This document shows, in pieces, positions 18,762 through 27,442 of a stretch of DNA of 64,000 nt (position 1 is its first letter; every line of letters begins with the position of its first letter). The position numbers were made by a program, and so were the translations under genes. The notes beneath the pieces were generated by a model that saw only the letters and a program-made list of their open reading frames with translations, was not told where the DNA came from and did no database searches. Source of the stretch: Bradyrhizobium sp. RP6 (GTDB lineage Bacteria > Pseudomonadota > Alphaproteobacteria > Rhizobiales > Xanthobacteraceae); the NCBI RefSeq assembly GCF_003837805.1, contig NZ_RQIT01000002.1:372001-436000 (forward strand). Direction: 5' to 3'.

Positions 18762-18918
18762 GGCCGGGATTCGAAGCGGACTTCAAGTCGCTGCGATTTA
18801 GCTTTAACTTGCGCCATGGGGCTCAAGCCTTTGTAGCGCTTGATTTTCATCTCCCGAGAGGCGAGGTTGCCGCCCGCCGGGATCGCCCCGGCTGCGGCTG
18901 CCGACGTTGGAGGATGAT

Positions 18919-19245
18919 GTGGCAAATCAAGTACAGGATCTGACCCCGGACGAGGTCTCCAAGGGTGTCGCGGAAGGGCGCTATCTGCTGGTCGACGTTC
19001 GCGAACCGAACGAGGTTCAGGCCGAGGCCTACCCTTACGGCGTCGTGGTGCCGCTCTCGACCTTCGATCCCAAGGCGATCCCCGATCCGGCCGGCAAGGA
19101 GGTCGTGTTCGCCTGCCGCTCGGGCAAGCGTTCGGTGACGGCCTCGCTGGCGGCACAGGCGGCGGGCCTGCCTTACGACAAGCATCTGGCCGGCGGCATG
19201 CTGGGCTGGAAGGCGGCGGGGCTTCCCAGCAAGGTCGGTGGCTAA
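18919..19245 (+). CDS. Rhodanese-domain protein
   Basis: A 108-residue single-domain rhodanese, probably a cytoplasmic sulfurtransferase or persulfide carrier. The active-site loop is CRSGKRS (Cys66), with LLVDVREPNE upstream (CH2A-like) and LAGGMLGWKAAGLP at the end, all typical. The start is GTG 18919 because GGAGG lies six bases upstream at 18910-18914. An aminotransferase gene begins eight bases after its stop and is probably co-transcribed. Confidence 0.9.
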   Translation: MANQVQDLTPDEVSKGVAEGRYLLVDVREPNEVQAEAYPYGVVVPLSTFDPKAIPDPAGKEVVFACRSGKRSVTASLAAQAAGLPYDKHLAGGMLGWKAAGLPSKVGG

Positions 19246-19252
19246 CCGCGCA

Positions 19253-20434
19253 ATGACGACCAAGAGCTCTTCGCTGAACAAGGTCTTCGCCGACCTTCCC
19301 GTCACCATCTTCGAGGCGATGTCGCAGGCCGCCCGCGACAACAATGCCATCAATCTCGGCCAGGGCTTTCCCGACGATCCCGGCCCCGAGGACATCCGGC
19401 GCGCCGCGGCCGAGGCCTCGCTGAACGGCTACAACCAGTACCCGTCGATGATGGGCTTGCCGGAGCTGCGCCAGGCGATCGCGACCCATTACGCCCACTG
19501 GCACGGCCTCAAGCTCGATCCGATGAGCGAAGTGATGGTCACCTCCGGCGGCACCGAGGCGCTGACCTCGGCGATCCTCGCGGTGGTCCAGCCCGGCGAC
19601 GAGGTTGTCTGCTTCCAGCCGGTCTATGACTCGTACTTGCCGATCATCCGCCAGGCCGGCGGCATTCCGCGCCTGGTGCGTCTGGAGCCGCCGCACTGGC
19701 GGCTGAATGAGGACATGCTGAAAAGCGTGTTCAATTCAAAGACCAAGGCGGTGCTGTTCAACAATCCCCTGAATCCGTCTGCGGTGGTGTATCCGCGCGA
19801 GGACCTCGAGCTGCTGGCGCGCTACTGCCAGGAGTTCGACGTCATCGCGATCTGCGACGAGGTCTGGGAGCACGTCACCTTCGACGAGCACAAGCACATC
19901 CCGCTCATCACCATTCCCGGCATGCGCGAGCGCACGATCAAGGTCGGCTCGGCCGGCAAGATCTTCTCGCTGACCGGCTGGAAGATCGGCTTCGTCTGCG
20001 CTGCACCGCCCTTGCTGCGTGTCGCTGCCAAGGTGCACCAATTCCTGACCTTCACCACTGCACCGAACCTGCAGGCCGCCGTCGCCTACGGCCTCGGCAA
20101 GTCCGACGACTATTTCCTGTCGATGCGCAGGGATCTGACGCGGAGCAGGGACCGCCTGACCAGGGGGCTGGAGAGCCTCGGCTTCCCTGTGCTGAAGTCG
20201 CAAGGCACCTACTTCCTCACCGTCGACCTGTCGCCGCTCGGGCTGAACGAGAGCGACACGGAGTTCTGCTGGCGCATCGTGAAGGACTACAAGGTGGCGG
20301 CGATCCCGGTCTCGGCCTTCTACGAGCAGGACCCGGTAACCTCCGTGGTGCGCTTCTGCTTCGCCAAGAAGGACGAGACGCTCGACACCGCGCTGGAGCG
20401 GCTGTCGGACGCGGTGCGCGGGCGCAAGAGGTAG
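19253..20434 (+). CDS. PLP-dependent aminotransferase, class I/II
   Basis: A 393-residue fold-type I aminotransferase. The PLP lysine is Lys236 in GSAGKIFSLTGWKIGF, the segment that also marks the kynurenine/methionine/glutamine aminotransferase subgroup (KAT, YbdL). Other landmarks are INLGQGFPDDPGPEDI, YNQYPSMMGLPELRQAI, FNNPLNPSAVV and CDEVWEHVTFD. The physiological amino donor is not clear; methionine or aromatic 2-oxo acids are candidates by family. It follows the rhodanese gene after 7 bp, an arrangement compatible with sulfur amino acid metabolism. Confidence 0.88.
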   Translation: MTTKSSSLNKVFADLPVTIFEAMSQAARDNNAINLGQGFPDDPGPEDIRRAAAEASLNGYNQYPSMMGLPELRQAIATHYAHWHGLKLDPMSEVMVTSGGTEALTSAILAVVQPGDEVVCFQPVYDSYLPIIRQAGGIPRLVRLEPPHWRLNEDMLKSVFNSKTKAVLFNNPLNPSAVVYPREDLELLARYCQEFDVIAICDEVWEHVTFDEHKHIPLITIPGMRERTIKVGSAGKIFSLTGWKIGFVCAAPPLLRVAAKVHQFLTFTTAPNLQAAVAYGLGKSDDYFLSMRRDLTRSRDRLTRGLESLGFPVLKSQGTYFLTVDLSPLGLNESDTEFCWRIVKDYKVAAIPVSAFYEQDPVTSVVRFCFAKKDETLDTALERLSDAVRGRKR

Positions 20435-20441
20435 AAACGAG

Positions 20442-21548
20442 ATGATCAACGTCGGCTGCCCCAGGCTTGGTTTCGCGATCGCCGCGGCACTGACGTTGCT
20501 CTCCGCTCCCGCCGGGGCCGAGGAGCGCGTCGTCAACTTCTACAACTGGTCCAACTACATGGCGCCTGATGTCTTGGCTGCCTTCACCAAGGAGACCGGC
20601 ATCAAGGTGGTCTACGACACCTTCGATGCCAACGAGACGCTGGAGACGCGGCTGATGGCCGGCAAGTCCGGCTATGATGTCGTGGTGCCCACAGCCTACT
20701 TCCTGCAACGCCAGATCAAGGCCAACATCTTCCAGAAGCTCGACAAGTCGAAGCTGCCGAACCTCGCCAACGCCTGGCCGATGGTGACCAAGCATCTGGC
20801 GACCTACGATCCCGGCAATGACTACGCCGCCAACTACATGTGGGGCACGACGGGCATCGGCTACAACATCGCCAAGGTGAAGCAGATCCTCGGGGCTGAC
20901 GCGAAGATCGACAGCTGGGACATCGTCTTCAAGCCGGAGAACCTCGCCAAATTCAAAGACTGCGGCGTGCACATGCTCGATTCCGCCGACGACATCTTTC
21001 CGGCGGCGCTGAACTATCTCGGGCTCGATCCGAACTCGACCAAGCAGGCGGACCTGGAGAAGGCCGCCGATGCCGTGGCGAAAGTCCGTCCCTTCGTGCG
21101 CAAGTTCCACTCGTCCGAATATCTCAGCGCGCTCGCGACCGGCGAGATCTGCTTCGTGGTCGGCTGGTCCGGCGACATCATGCAGGCCCGCGCTCGCGCT
21201 GCGGAAGCCAAAAGCGGCATCGAGATCGGCTACGCCATCCCGAAGGAAGGCGCGCAGATGTTCTTCGACAATCTCGCGATCCCCGCCGACGCCAAGAACG
21301 TCAATGAAGCCTACGAGCTGATCAACTACCTCTATCGCCCGGACGTCGCCGCCAAGAACTCGGACTTCCTGTCCTACGCGAGCGGCAATCTCGCCAGCCA
21401 GAAGCTGGTCGACCCAAAAATCCTGAACGACAAGAACATCTATCCGGACGAGGCGACGCTCGCAAAACTGTTCGTCATCACGGCGCGCGAGCCGGCGACG
21501 CAGCGGATCATCAACCGGCTCTGGACCAAGGTGAAGACGGGGCGGTAG
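20442..21548 (+). CDS. Polyamine ABC transporter substrate-binding protein (PotF-like)
   Basis: Periplasmic binding protein, 368 residues, with signal peptide (FAIAAALTLLSAPAGAEE). The mature start RVVNFYNWSNYMAPDVLAAF, then FDANETLETRLMAGKSGYDVVVPTAYFLQRQ and WGTTGIGYN are typical of PotF/PotD. Ligand is likely putrescine or a related polyamine by family. No permease or ATPase gene is adjacent, so it is an orphan binding protein using components encoded elsewhere. It begins 7 bp after the aminotransferase and may be in the same transcript. Confidence 0.9.
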   Translation: MINVGCPRLGFAIAAALTLLSAPAGAEERVVNFYNWSNYMAPDVLAAFTKETGIKVVYDTFDANETLETRLMAGKSGYDVVVPTAYFLQRQIKANIFQKLDKSKLPNLANAWPMVTKHLATYDPGNDYAANYMWGTTGIGYNIAKVKQILGADAKIDSWDIVFKPENLAKFKDCGVHMLDSADDIFPAALNYLGLDPNSTKQADLEKAADAVAKVRPFVRKFHSSEYLSALATGEICFVVGWSGDIMQARARAAEAKSGIEIGYAIPKEGAQMFFDNLAIPADAKNVNEAYELINYLYRPDVAAKNSDFLSYASGNLASQKLVDPKILNDKNIYPDEATLAKLFVITAREPATQRIINRLWTKVKTGR

Positions 21549-21572
21549 AGAAGGCACCCGTCGGGCGGCGAG

Positions 21573-22505
21573 CTACCGCCACCTTCTATGCAGCCACAGC
21601 CACTGCTCCGGATGCTCGCGCACCCAGCTTTCCACCACGTTGGTGATCGCCTGCGTCGTGGCCTGGATGTCGATCCTGCCATCGGCATCGCGCACCGGCT
21701 TGACCTCTTCGGTGAGCTCGCCGCGGAAGCGGCCGTCGGGCAGGCGGATGATGCGCACGCCGTGGATCGGGCATTCGACCTGGCGCAAGAGGCGCGCCAG
21801 CATCGGATTGGCGCGGGTCTTGCGGCCGAAGAACGTGACCTCGACGCCGGCCGTCAGATACTGGTCGATCAGCATCGCGACATGCTTGCCGTCCTTCAGC
21901 GCCTGCGCGAGCCGCAGCGGCGCGTCGCGGCCCGCCGGGATCAGCGTGCCCATGTTGACCTGGCGCATCTCCTGGATGATGCGATCGGCCGAGGCGATGT
22001 TCGGCCGGCGATAGAGAATCGCGGTATCCAGTCCATGGGCGACGGCGGCGAGCGCGGGCAATTCCCAGTTCGCAAGATGCGCGGCGAAGATCAGCGCCGG
22101 CTTGCCGTCGTCGCGGATCTGGTCGAACAGCTCGATGCTGCGCGGGGAAATCTCGATTCGACTCTTCTCCGGGGCATCGCGCTCGTAATTCCAGACCTGG
22201 TCGATATGGGCGAACTCGGCGCCGACGCGGCCGAGATTGTCCCAGACGCCCATCAGGATCCGGTCGATCTCCTCTCGTGATTTCTCGGGGAAGGCGGCGG
22301 CGAGATTGGCGCGGCCGATGCGGTGCTCGCGCAGCCGCGGCCCGATCAGCTTGACGGCACGCGCGAAGAAGTCCGAGGTCTTGACCGGATCGAAGTGGCG
22401 CGTGGTGCGCAGCATCGCGACCGTCGCTGCGCCGATCAGGCTTCCGCCGAGCGATTTGGCAGCCTCCCGCGCGCGGGCCTTCATGCTCGCAGGAAGCAGC
22501 GCCAT
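21573..22505 (-). CDS. lpxXL: Lipid A acyltransferase of the LpxL/HtrB family, very-long-chain type
   Basis: Transfers an acyl chain from acyl-ACP to the lipid A precursor at the inner membrane. The 310-residue protein has the family HX4D/E motif HLANWE near residue 145, followed by LYRRPN and the RxxGxx-type region. Its place as last gene of the acpXL-fabZXL-fabF2XL-fabF1XL run points to LpxXL, which adds the 27-hydroxyoctacosanoyl-type chain in rhizobia. The ATG at 22505 starts MALLPASMKARAREAAK; open frame upstream overlaps the ketosynthase gene and is not coding. It starts 9 bp after the ketosynthase stop. Confidence 0.88.
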   Translation of the reverse strand: MALLPASMKARAREAAKSLGGSLIGAATVAMLRTTRHFDPVKTSDFFARAVKLIGPRLREHRIGRANLAAAFPEKSREEIDRILMGVWDNLGRVGAEFAHIDQVWNYERDAPEKSRIEISPRSIELFDQIRDDGKPALIFAAHLANWELPALAAVAHGLDTAILYRRPNIASADRIIQEMRQVNMGTLIPAGRDAPLRLAQALKDGKHVAMLIDQYLTAGVEVTFFGRKTRANPMLARLLRQVECPIHGVRIIRLPDGRFRGELTEEVKPVRDADGRIDIQATTQAITNVVESWVREHPEQWLWLHRRWR

Positions 22506-22513
22506 GCGTCCGG

Positions 22514-23791
22514 TCAGGCCGGTTCGCGGGTCAGGATCAGCGAGGCGTTCTGGCCGCCGAAGCCGAACGAATTCGACATCACCGCAGTGACGCGGGCGTC
22601 GCGCGCCTTGTTGCCGACGACGTTGAACAGGATCGCGGGATCGGGGTTGTCGTAGTTGATCGTCGGCGGAATGCGCTGATGCTCGAGCGTCAGCAGCGAG
22701 AAGATCGCCTCCACCCCGCCGGCGGCCGAGATGGTGTGGCCGACCATCGACTTGTTGGAGGTGACCGGAATCTTCTGCGCGAGATCGCCGAACACGGCCG
22801 ATGTCGTGTTGAACTCCATCTTGTCGTTTTCGGGTGTCGAGGTGCCGTGCGCGTTGATGTGGTCGATCTGGTCCGGCGTCATGCCGGCGTCTGCCAGCGT
22901 CTTGTTCATGCAGCCGATGATCGGCTTGCCGTCGGGCGAGGAGCGGGTGCGATGGAAGGAATCGGTGAGCTCGCCGCATCCGGCGATCACGCCGAGGATT
23001 TTCGCGCCGCGCGCAGTCGCCGCCTCGTAGCTTTCGAGCACCAGTGCGCCGGCGCCTTCGGCCATCACAAACCCGTCGCGGTTCTTGGAGAAGGGACGGG
23101 AGGCCGCCTGCGGCGGATCGTTCTGGGTCGACAGCGCCGAAAGCAGCGAGAAGCGCACCAGCGCTTCCGGGTTCACGGTGCCGTCGGTCGCGACGCACAG
23201 CGCGGCATCAGTCTCGCCGCGGCGGATCGCCTCGACGCCGAGCTGGATCGAGGTCGCACCCGAGGCGCAGGCCGTGGACAGCGAGATCGGCGAACCCTTG
23301 GTGCCGAACGTCTCGGCGAGAGATGCGGCGACCGAGCCGAACATGAAGCGATGATGGTAGGCGCTGTATTTGCCGCCGCCGGAAATGCGCAGCAAATCGT
23401 CGTAGTTGATGTCGAGCTGGCCGACGGCGCGACCCAGTTCGCGCCGCTGCGGCCATTCGACCTCGACCGGCGCAACGGCAAGGAAAAGGGGACCCGGGAA
23501 ATCGGCCTTGGCGCCGATGCCAGCCTGCTCCAGCGCCTCCTGCGTCGCGATTTCGGCCATCCGTTCGGACAGGGCGGTGGAGGAGAACGGATCGACGCTG
23601 ACGAAATCGACCGTGCCCGCCATCGTGGTTTTCAGGCCGTCGATCGGAAAGCGCGTGATGGTGCGGATGCCGGATTCGCCGGCGACGAGCTTCGCCCAAT
23701 TGTCGGTCTTGCCGGCCCCGAGCGACGTCAAGATGCCCATGCCGGTGACGACGACGACGGGGCGCCCGAATTTGTCGCGTGCTGCAGTCAT
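22514..23791 (-). CDS. fabF2XL: Beta-ketoacyl-ACP synthase II, catalytic (XL cluster)
   Basis: Condensing enzyme for very-long-chain acyl elongation on AcpXL. All three catalytic residues are visible: Cys in STACASGATSI, His in INAHGTSTPEND, and His in NKSMVGHTISAAG. Length 425 is slightly longer than FabF. It lies 22 bp after a second ketosynthase-fold gene that has lost its catalytic residues, so the two may form a heterodimer in which this subunit is the active one. The gene symbol follows rhizobial usage for this cluster; which copy is F1 or F2 is inferred from order only. Confidence 0.9.
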   Translation of the reverse strand: MTAARDKFGRPVVVVTGMGILTSLGAGKTDNWAKLVAGESGIRTITRFPIDGLKTTMAGTVDFVSVDPFSSTALSERMAEIATQEALEQAGIGAKADFPGPLFLAVAPVEVEWPQRRELGRAVGQLDINYDDLLRISGGGKYSAYHHRFMFGSVAASLAETFGTKGSPISLSTACASGATSIQLGVEAIRRGETDAALCVATDGTVNPEALVRFSLLSALSTQNDPPQAASRPFSKNRDGFVMAEGAGALVLESYEAATARGAKILGVIAGCGELTDSFHRTRSSPDGKPIIGCMNKTLADAGMTPDQIDHINAHGTSTPENDKMEFNTTSAVFGDLAQKIPVTSNKSMVGHTISAAGGVEAIFSLLTLEHQRIPPTINYDNPDPAILFNVVGNKARDARVTAVMSNSFGFGGQNASLILTREPA

Positions 23792-23813
23792 GTCGATCCC
23801 CCGCTTGAACTAA

Positions 23814-25019
23814 CTAAACTGCCTCGACCAGCGCCATGCCTTCGCCGCGCCAGTGTCCAGCTCCCACCACCACAATCTGGGTGGGCGCCCCCTGCATTTC
23901 AATCTCGGTGCCGGTCGAATCGTTCGGCGGGAACAGCGCACCACGCGAGATCGACAGCGCCGCGAGCGCAATTCCGAGCGGGAATTGCGTCTCCATGGCG
24001 TGGCCGAACACCGTGCCGGTCGAGCGCACCGGAAAGTCGGCATGGCTCTTGAGGAAGCCGCGCTCTTCCGAGGTCGCGGGCTCCGCACCGGTCGCTCCGG
24101 TGATGATAGCGCCCTTGCCCTCGCGCTTCGGCAGCTTGGCCCACAGCTTCTCCAGTGTCGCGGCCATGTCGCCGGGCCGCTTGCGCTTGGCGAGGTCTGC
24201 GACGACGCTCGACAATTTTGCGAACGGCTTTGCGCCGCGCGCTTCCGCATGCGCCTTGGATTCCAGAACCAGGAAGGCGCCGGCGGAGCCGAGCGCGAAG
24301 CCGGCGTGGTCCTTGCGCGCCCATACGGGAGCGAACTTGTCCTTGAGGTTGAAGTCGCCGAATTCGTAGAGGACCAACAGGTCCTTGCGCTCGCCATTAT
24401 GCGAGCCGCCGACCAGCGCGATGTCGCTTTCGCCCGAGGCGATGCGCGCAAGCGCAATGCGGGCGGCATCGGCGCCGGCGACCTCTTCGCCCATGAAAGT
24501 GCGCGAAGTGCCTCCCAGGCCGTGCACGATGGCGATGTTGCCGGCGAGCAGGTTGGAGAGCTGGGCCAAAAACAGCGTCGGCCTGAGATCGCTCATCAAC
24601 CGCTCGTTGAGGAAGCCGGGCGCGTTGGCGCCCTTGGCTTCAGCCGTCAGCACGCCGCTGTCGACGTTGAGATCGCGCTCTCCGCCGCCGGCGGCGACGA
24701 CCATGTCGATCTTCGACAGGATGTCCTTGTTGCCCTTGATCCCGGCGGAATCGAGCGCAAGACCGGCGGCATAGGTGCCGATGCGCTGCCAGGCTTCCAT
24801 CTGGCGCTGGTCGCCCTTCTTCGGGATCTGGCTATCGAAGGCAACAGGCATCAGCGGATGCACGATGTAGGGCGCAAAGCCCTTCTCGTCGACATTGATG
24901 CGCTTCTCCTGAAGCGCGGCCCAGTTGGCGTCCAGCCCCTCGCCGAGCGAGGTGGCCAACCCAATGCCGGTGATCCAGACCTCGGTCTGGCCAGGCTTCG
25001 AAGCGGGAGTGTCAGTCAT
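23814..25019 (-). CDS. fabF1XL: Ketosynthase-fold protein lacking catalytic cysteine (XL cluster)
   Basis: Thiolase-fold protein of 401 residues with clear similarity in order to FabF (VWITGIGLATSLGEGLDANW; LARIASGESDIALVGGSHN; FALGSAGAFLVLES). The position of the nucleophile, STACATG in FabF, reads HGLGGTS here, and I find no cysteine anywhere in the protein. The first catalytic His motif NAHGT reads TGATGAE; only the second His (VFGHAMET) is retained. By analogy to chain-length factors of type II polyketide synthases, it likely partners the active ketosynthase downstream and shapes the acyl pocket. Its start overlaps the fabZXL stop (ATGA). Confidence 0.85.
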   Translation of the reverse strand: MTDTPASKPGQTEVWITGIGLATSLGEGLDANWAALQEKRINVDEKGFAPYIVHPLMPVAFDSQIPKKGDQRQMEAWQRIGTYAAGLALDSAGIKGNKDILSKIDMVVAAGGGERDLNVDSGVLTAEAKGANAPGFLNERLMSDLRPTLFLAQLSNLLAGNIAIVHGLGGTSRTFMGEEVAGADAARIALARIASGESDIALVGGSHNGERKDLLVLYEFGDFNLKDKFAPVWARKDHAGFALGSAGAFLVLESKAHAEARGAKPFAKLSSVVADLAKRKRPGDMAATLEKLWAKLPKREGKGAIITGATGAEPATSEERGFLKSHADFPVRSTGTVFGHAMETQFPLGIALAALSISRGALFPPNDSTGTEIEMQGAPTQIVVVGAGHWRGEGMALVEAV

Positions 25020-25486
25020 GTCGATACGGCCTGTTGCGGAAATCCGACGCGCTTGGCGATCGCGTCCATGTGCGAGCGCATATCCGCATTGGGGAAGGGG
25101 ATCAGCGTGAAGGTGAGCGCCGAATTGGCGCGCAGCTTGCCGCCGACTCTGATCTTGGCCTCGGTCATCGCATAGCCGGAGCCTTCATGGCTGAGGCGCG
25201 CCTCGATGCTCATGAGATCGCCGGGGAAGACCGAGCCGCGCACCTTGGCCTCCTTCACGGCGGCCAGGATCGGCATGCGCTCGAACTTGAACACGCCGAG
25301 CTGAAGCCAGCCCGAGGCCTGCGCCATCGATTCGATCAGGAGCACGCCGGGCATCAGGGGATAGCCGGGGAAGTGCCCCTCGAAGATGGTGCTTTCCTTC
25401 GGGACTTGCGCTTCGACGACGATCGTCTTCTCGTCGACCTTGAGGTCGACGACGCGGTCGATCATGTGGAAGTATTCGAGTTGCAT
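25016..25486 (-). CDS. fabZXL: 3-hydroxyacyl-ACP dehydratase, FabZ family (XL cluster)
   Basis: Hot-dog fold dehydratase, 156 residues, for elongation of very-long-chain acyl-AcpXL. Motifs: EGHFPGYPLMPGVLLIESMAQASGWL, in which the His and the downstream Glu are the catalytic pair, and VRGSVFPGDLM. MQLEYFHMIDRVVDL is the natural start (ATG 25486); the upstream 12 codons read into the acpXL gap. It lies 10 bp from acpXL and overlaps the next ketosynthase gene, showing one operon. Confidence 0.9.
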   Translation of the reverse strand: MQLEYFHMIDRVVDLKVDEKTIVVEAQVPKESTIFEGHFPGYPLMPGVLLIESMAQASGWLQLGVFKFERMPILAAVKEAKVRGSVFPGDLMSIEARLSHEGSGYAMTEAKIRVGGKLRANSALTFTLIPFPNADMRSHMDAIAKRVGFPQQAVST

Positions 25487-25496
25487 GACTGCGCCC

Positions 25497-25787
25497 TTAG
25501 GCGCTCGCGCCCTTGGCCGCAACCAGTTCGTCGATGCGGGCGCAGAGGTTCTTCAGCACGAAATACTGCTCGGTAGTCGCCTTGCCGTCGTTGACCTCTT
25601 GAGTCCACTTCTCAAGCGGCAGCTTGATGCCGAACTGCTTGTCGATCGCGAACGCGATGTCCAGAAAATCGAGGCTGTCGATGCCGAGGTCATCGATGGC
25701 ATGGCTATCCGGCGTGATCGTGTCGCGCGGGATGTCGCAGGTTTCAGCGATGATCGTAGCGACCTGATCGAATGTGGAAGACATCAC
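25497..25787 (-). CDS. acpXL: Acyl carrier protein AcpXL
   Basis: Carrier for very-long-chain hydroxy fatty acid synthesis in rhizobial lipid A. The 96-residue protein has the phosphopantetheine serine in [17 protein letters not shown] (Ser about 39) and the longer, basic C-terminal extension ([21 protein letters not shown]) typical of AcpXL rather than AcpP. The ATG at 25784 (MSSTF) is as likely as that at 25787. First gene of the XL operon. Confidence 0.93.
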   Translation of the reverse strand: MMSSTFDQVATIIAETCDIPRDTITPDSHAIDDLGIDSLDFLDIAFAIDKQFGIKLPLEKWTQEVNDGKATTEQYFVLKNLCARIDELVAAKGASA

Positions 25788-25799
25788 TAAGCCTTTGAT

Positions 25800-25827
25800 A
25801 TATTGCGGGTATTTGTCAGATTGTCCA
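25800..25827 (-). promoter_or_regulatory. Possible promoter of the acpXL operon
   Basis: On the minus strand, TGGACA (25827-25822) and CAATAT (25805-25800) are separated by 16 bases and stand 13 bases before the acpXL start codon. The match to the housekeeping consensus is moderate (TTGACA/TATAAT). No other promoter-like pair was found in the 100 bases upstream of acpXL. Confidence 0.4.
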
Positions 25828-26018
25828 GAGTGGCACGGTGGGTGGGCATCGCGCCCCGAATGACGCCCTCAAACCCCCCTCTGGCCGGGTCGAAAGCCCG
25901 TATATCGGAGCGCCGCCCCGAGTTCAATGGAGCCGGGCAGGCCAAGGGGATCGCAAAGGAACAGGCTGGGGATGCCCGCCGGGACCCTTGCGCCGCGCGG
26001 CCAGCGGGCGGACCGGTC

Positions 26019-26360
26019 CTAAATATGCGGAGTCGTGATCTTGACGCAGTCGCGGCGGCCCATCAGCACGCAATCCTGGGTCCGGCGCAGGTCGGCGATG
26101 CTGACCGCGAGCCAGATCCCGATCGCGGTCAGCGCGATGGTGAAGGCCAGCGCCGCGATGTTGGCAAGCATGCGCTGGCGGAAATTGTCGGGTTCGGCGC
26201 GGGGCTGCTCATAGCGCGACAGGTCCAGCCGTTCGGGCGCGACGCGCAACGGTTGTACGGTGCCGCTGCCGCGCTGGACCGCCGGGGAAGGCGAGGTGCG
26301 CGGCCTGAACTGGAGCACCCGGTGCTCGTCATCCGAGCTTATGGGCCGCTGGTTGTTCAT
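26019..26360 (-). CDS. Small single-span membrane protein
   Basis: No named family. The 113-residue protein has a polar N-terminal half (residues 1-60, Arg/Pro/Ser-rich, probably cytoplasmic), one transmembrane helix (NIAALAFTIALTAIGIWLAVSIADL) and a short tail with two cysteines (TQDCVLMGRRDCVKI) that would be periplasmic and could form a disulfide. I use ATG 26360 (MNNQRPISS), because the upstream open frame is not protein-like. Transcribed alone. Confidence 0.7.
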   Translation of the reverse strand: MNNQRPISSDDEHRVLQFRPRTSPSPAVQRGSGTVQPLRVAPERLDLSRYEQPRAEPDNFRQRMLANIAALAFTIALTAIGIWLAVSIADLRRTQDCVLMGRRDCVKITTPHI

Positions 26361-26679
26361 GGGGCGGGGATCACTCCGAAGCAGCGATTTAGATAGCATA
26401 CGTGACGAAGGCGTTGCAGAAAATCTTCTCAATGCTCGCGTGCATTTGTGCGTTTGCACTATTTGTGCATGGGCCGGTGCGGAGCCGTCCCGGAACCGGC
26501 CGTCGCGGCCGTGGTACGCAGGTTGCGCCGCAAAGACAGGGATAGCAACAGCCACGGAGTTCGCCCTTCGTCCCGCCGGTATCGACTTGTGATCTCCGCG
26601 TCCTTTCCGAACGCATTTTGTCGCCGCGAGGCCCATGGCATAGTCGCGGGAACCGGGACCATTCGAGGACCTACCGATC
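26361..26679. other. Gene-free stretch between divergent genes
   Basis: These 319 bases separate the minus-strand small membrane protein from the plus-strand ParB-like gene. Around 26437-26465 there is a short run of repeated ATTTGTGC/GTTTGCAC units, imperfect and not clearly palindromic. I see no convincing promoter, terminator or RNA gene beyond that. Confidence 0.5.
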
Positions 26680-27303
26680 ATGACCAATACGCGCGAGCCG
26701 CGAGTGCATCCTGTCCCGATCCTGTCGCTCCGGCCGACGCAGATGACGGTGGGCATGCGCGAGGTCAAGGAGAAGCGCAAGCGCTGGCGCGAGCACGACG
26801 AGAAGAAGCAGGCTGATCTGCTCGGCAAGCACATGATCCCCGTCATCTACGGCCCCGATTCGCGCTACTACGTGATCGATCATCATCATCTCGGCCGCGC
26901 GCTGCACGATGAAGGCGTCAAGGAGGTGTTGGTGACCATCGTCGGCGACCTCAGGATGGTCGAGCGCGAGGCCTTCTGGGGCGTCATGGACAACAAGCGC
27001 TGGGTCTATCCTTACGACGCCAAGGGAGAGCGGCGATCGTTCCGCGACCTGCCGAAATCGGTCGCCGACCTCAAGGACGATCCGTTTCGCAGCCTTGCCG
27101 GCGAATTGCGCCGCATAGGCGGCTTCGCCAAGGACACCACGCCGTTCTCCGAATTTCTGTGGGCCGATTTCCTGCGCCGACAGGTCTCGCGCAAGGTGGT
27201 GGAGTCCGATTTCGACAGGGCGATCGAGAAGGCGATGGCCGCGGCCAGAAGCAAGAATGCCATCTATCTGCCCGGCTGGTGCGGTCCGGCGGACGATGAT
27301 TAG
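26680..27303 (+). CDS. ParB-like nuclease-fold protein (ParBc_2 type)
   Basis: A 207-residue cytoplasmic protein with PVPILSLRPTQMTVGMREVKEK at the start, followed by IPVIYGPDSRYYVIDHHHLGRALHDEG, the ParB/sulfiredoxin-type core of the ParBc_2 family. There is no helix-turn-helix DNA-binding region as in chromosome-partition ParB, so a partition role is unlikely. The DHHH-LGRAL motif suggests a nucleotide or metal site as seen in ParB-type CTPases/sulfiredoxins. Function not established for this subgroup. Stands alone. Confidence 0.75.
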   Translation: MTNTREPRVHPVPILSLRPTQMTVGMREVKEKRKRWREHDEKKQADLLGKHMIPVIYGPDSRYYVIDHHHLGRALHDEGVKEVLVTIVGDLRMVEREAFWGVMDNKRWVYPYDAKGERRSFRDLPKSVADLKDDPFRSLAGELRRIGGFAKDTTPFSEFLWADFLRRQVSRKVVESDFDRAIEKAMAAARSKNAIYLPGWCGPADDD

Positions 27304-27442
27304 GGCGGTGGTGCCGTCCGGTACCGCCAACCGCACCACATCACGGTCGCTTGAGCGAAATCACTTTCCCGTCTCCATGAAGCGGTCCTGAAACAGGGCC
27401 ACCCCATCTCTTGGGGCTATCGAGCTCACACAGGAGGCCGGA

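Noticed and set aside
21573..23198. 541-residue extension of the LpxXL protein
   Set aside because: The extra N-terminal part overlaps the ketosynthase gene in another frame and is unlike any acyltransferase; ATG 22505 gives the normal length.
26437..26465. Short repeated ATTTGTGC/GTTTGCAC run as a regulatory array
   Set aside because: Too short and irregular; no symmetry or conserved spacing to a gene start.
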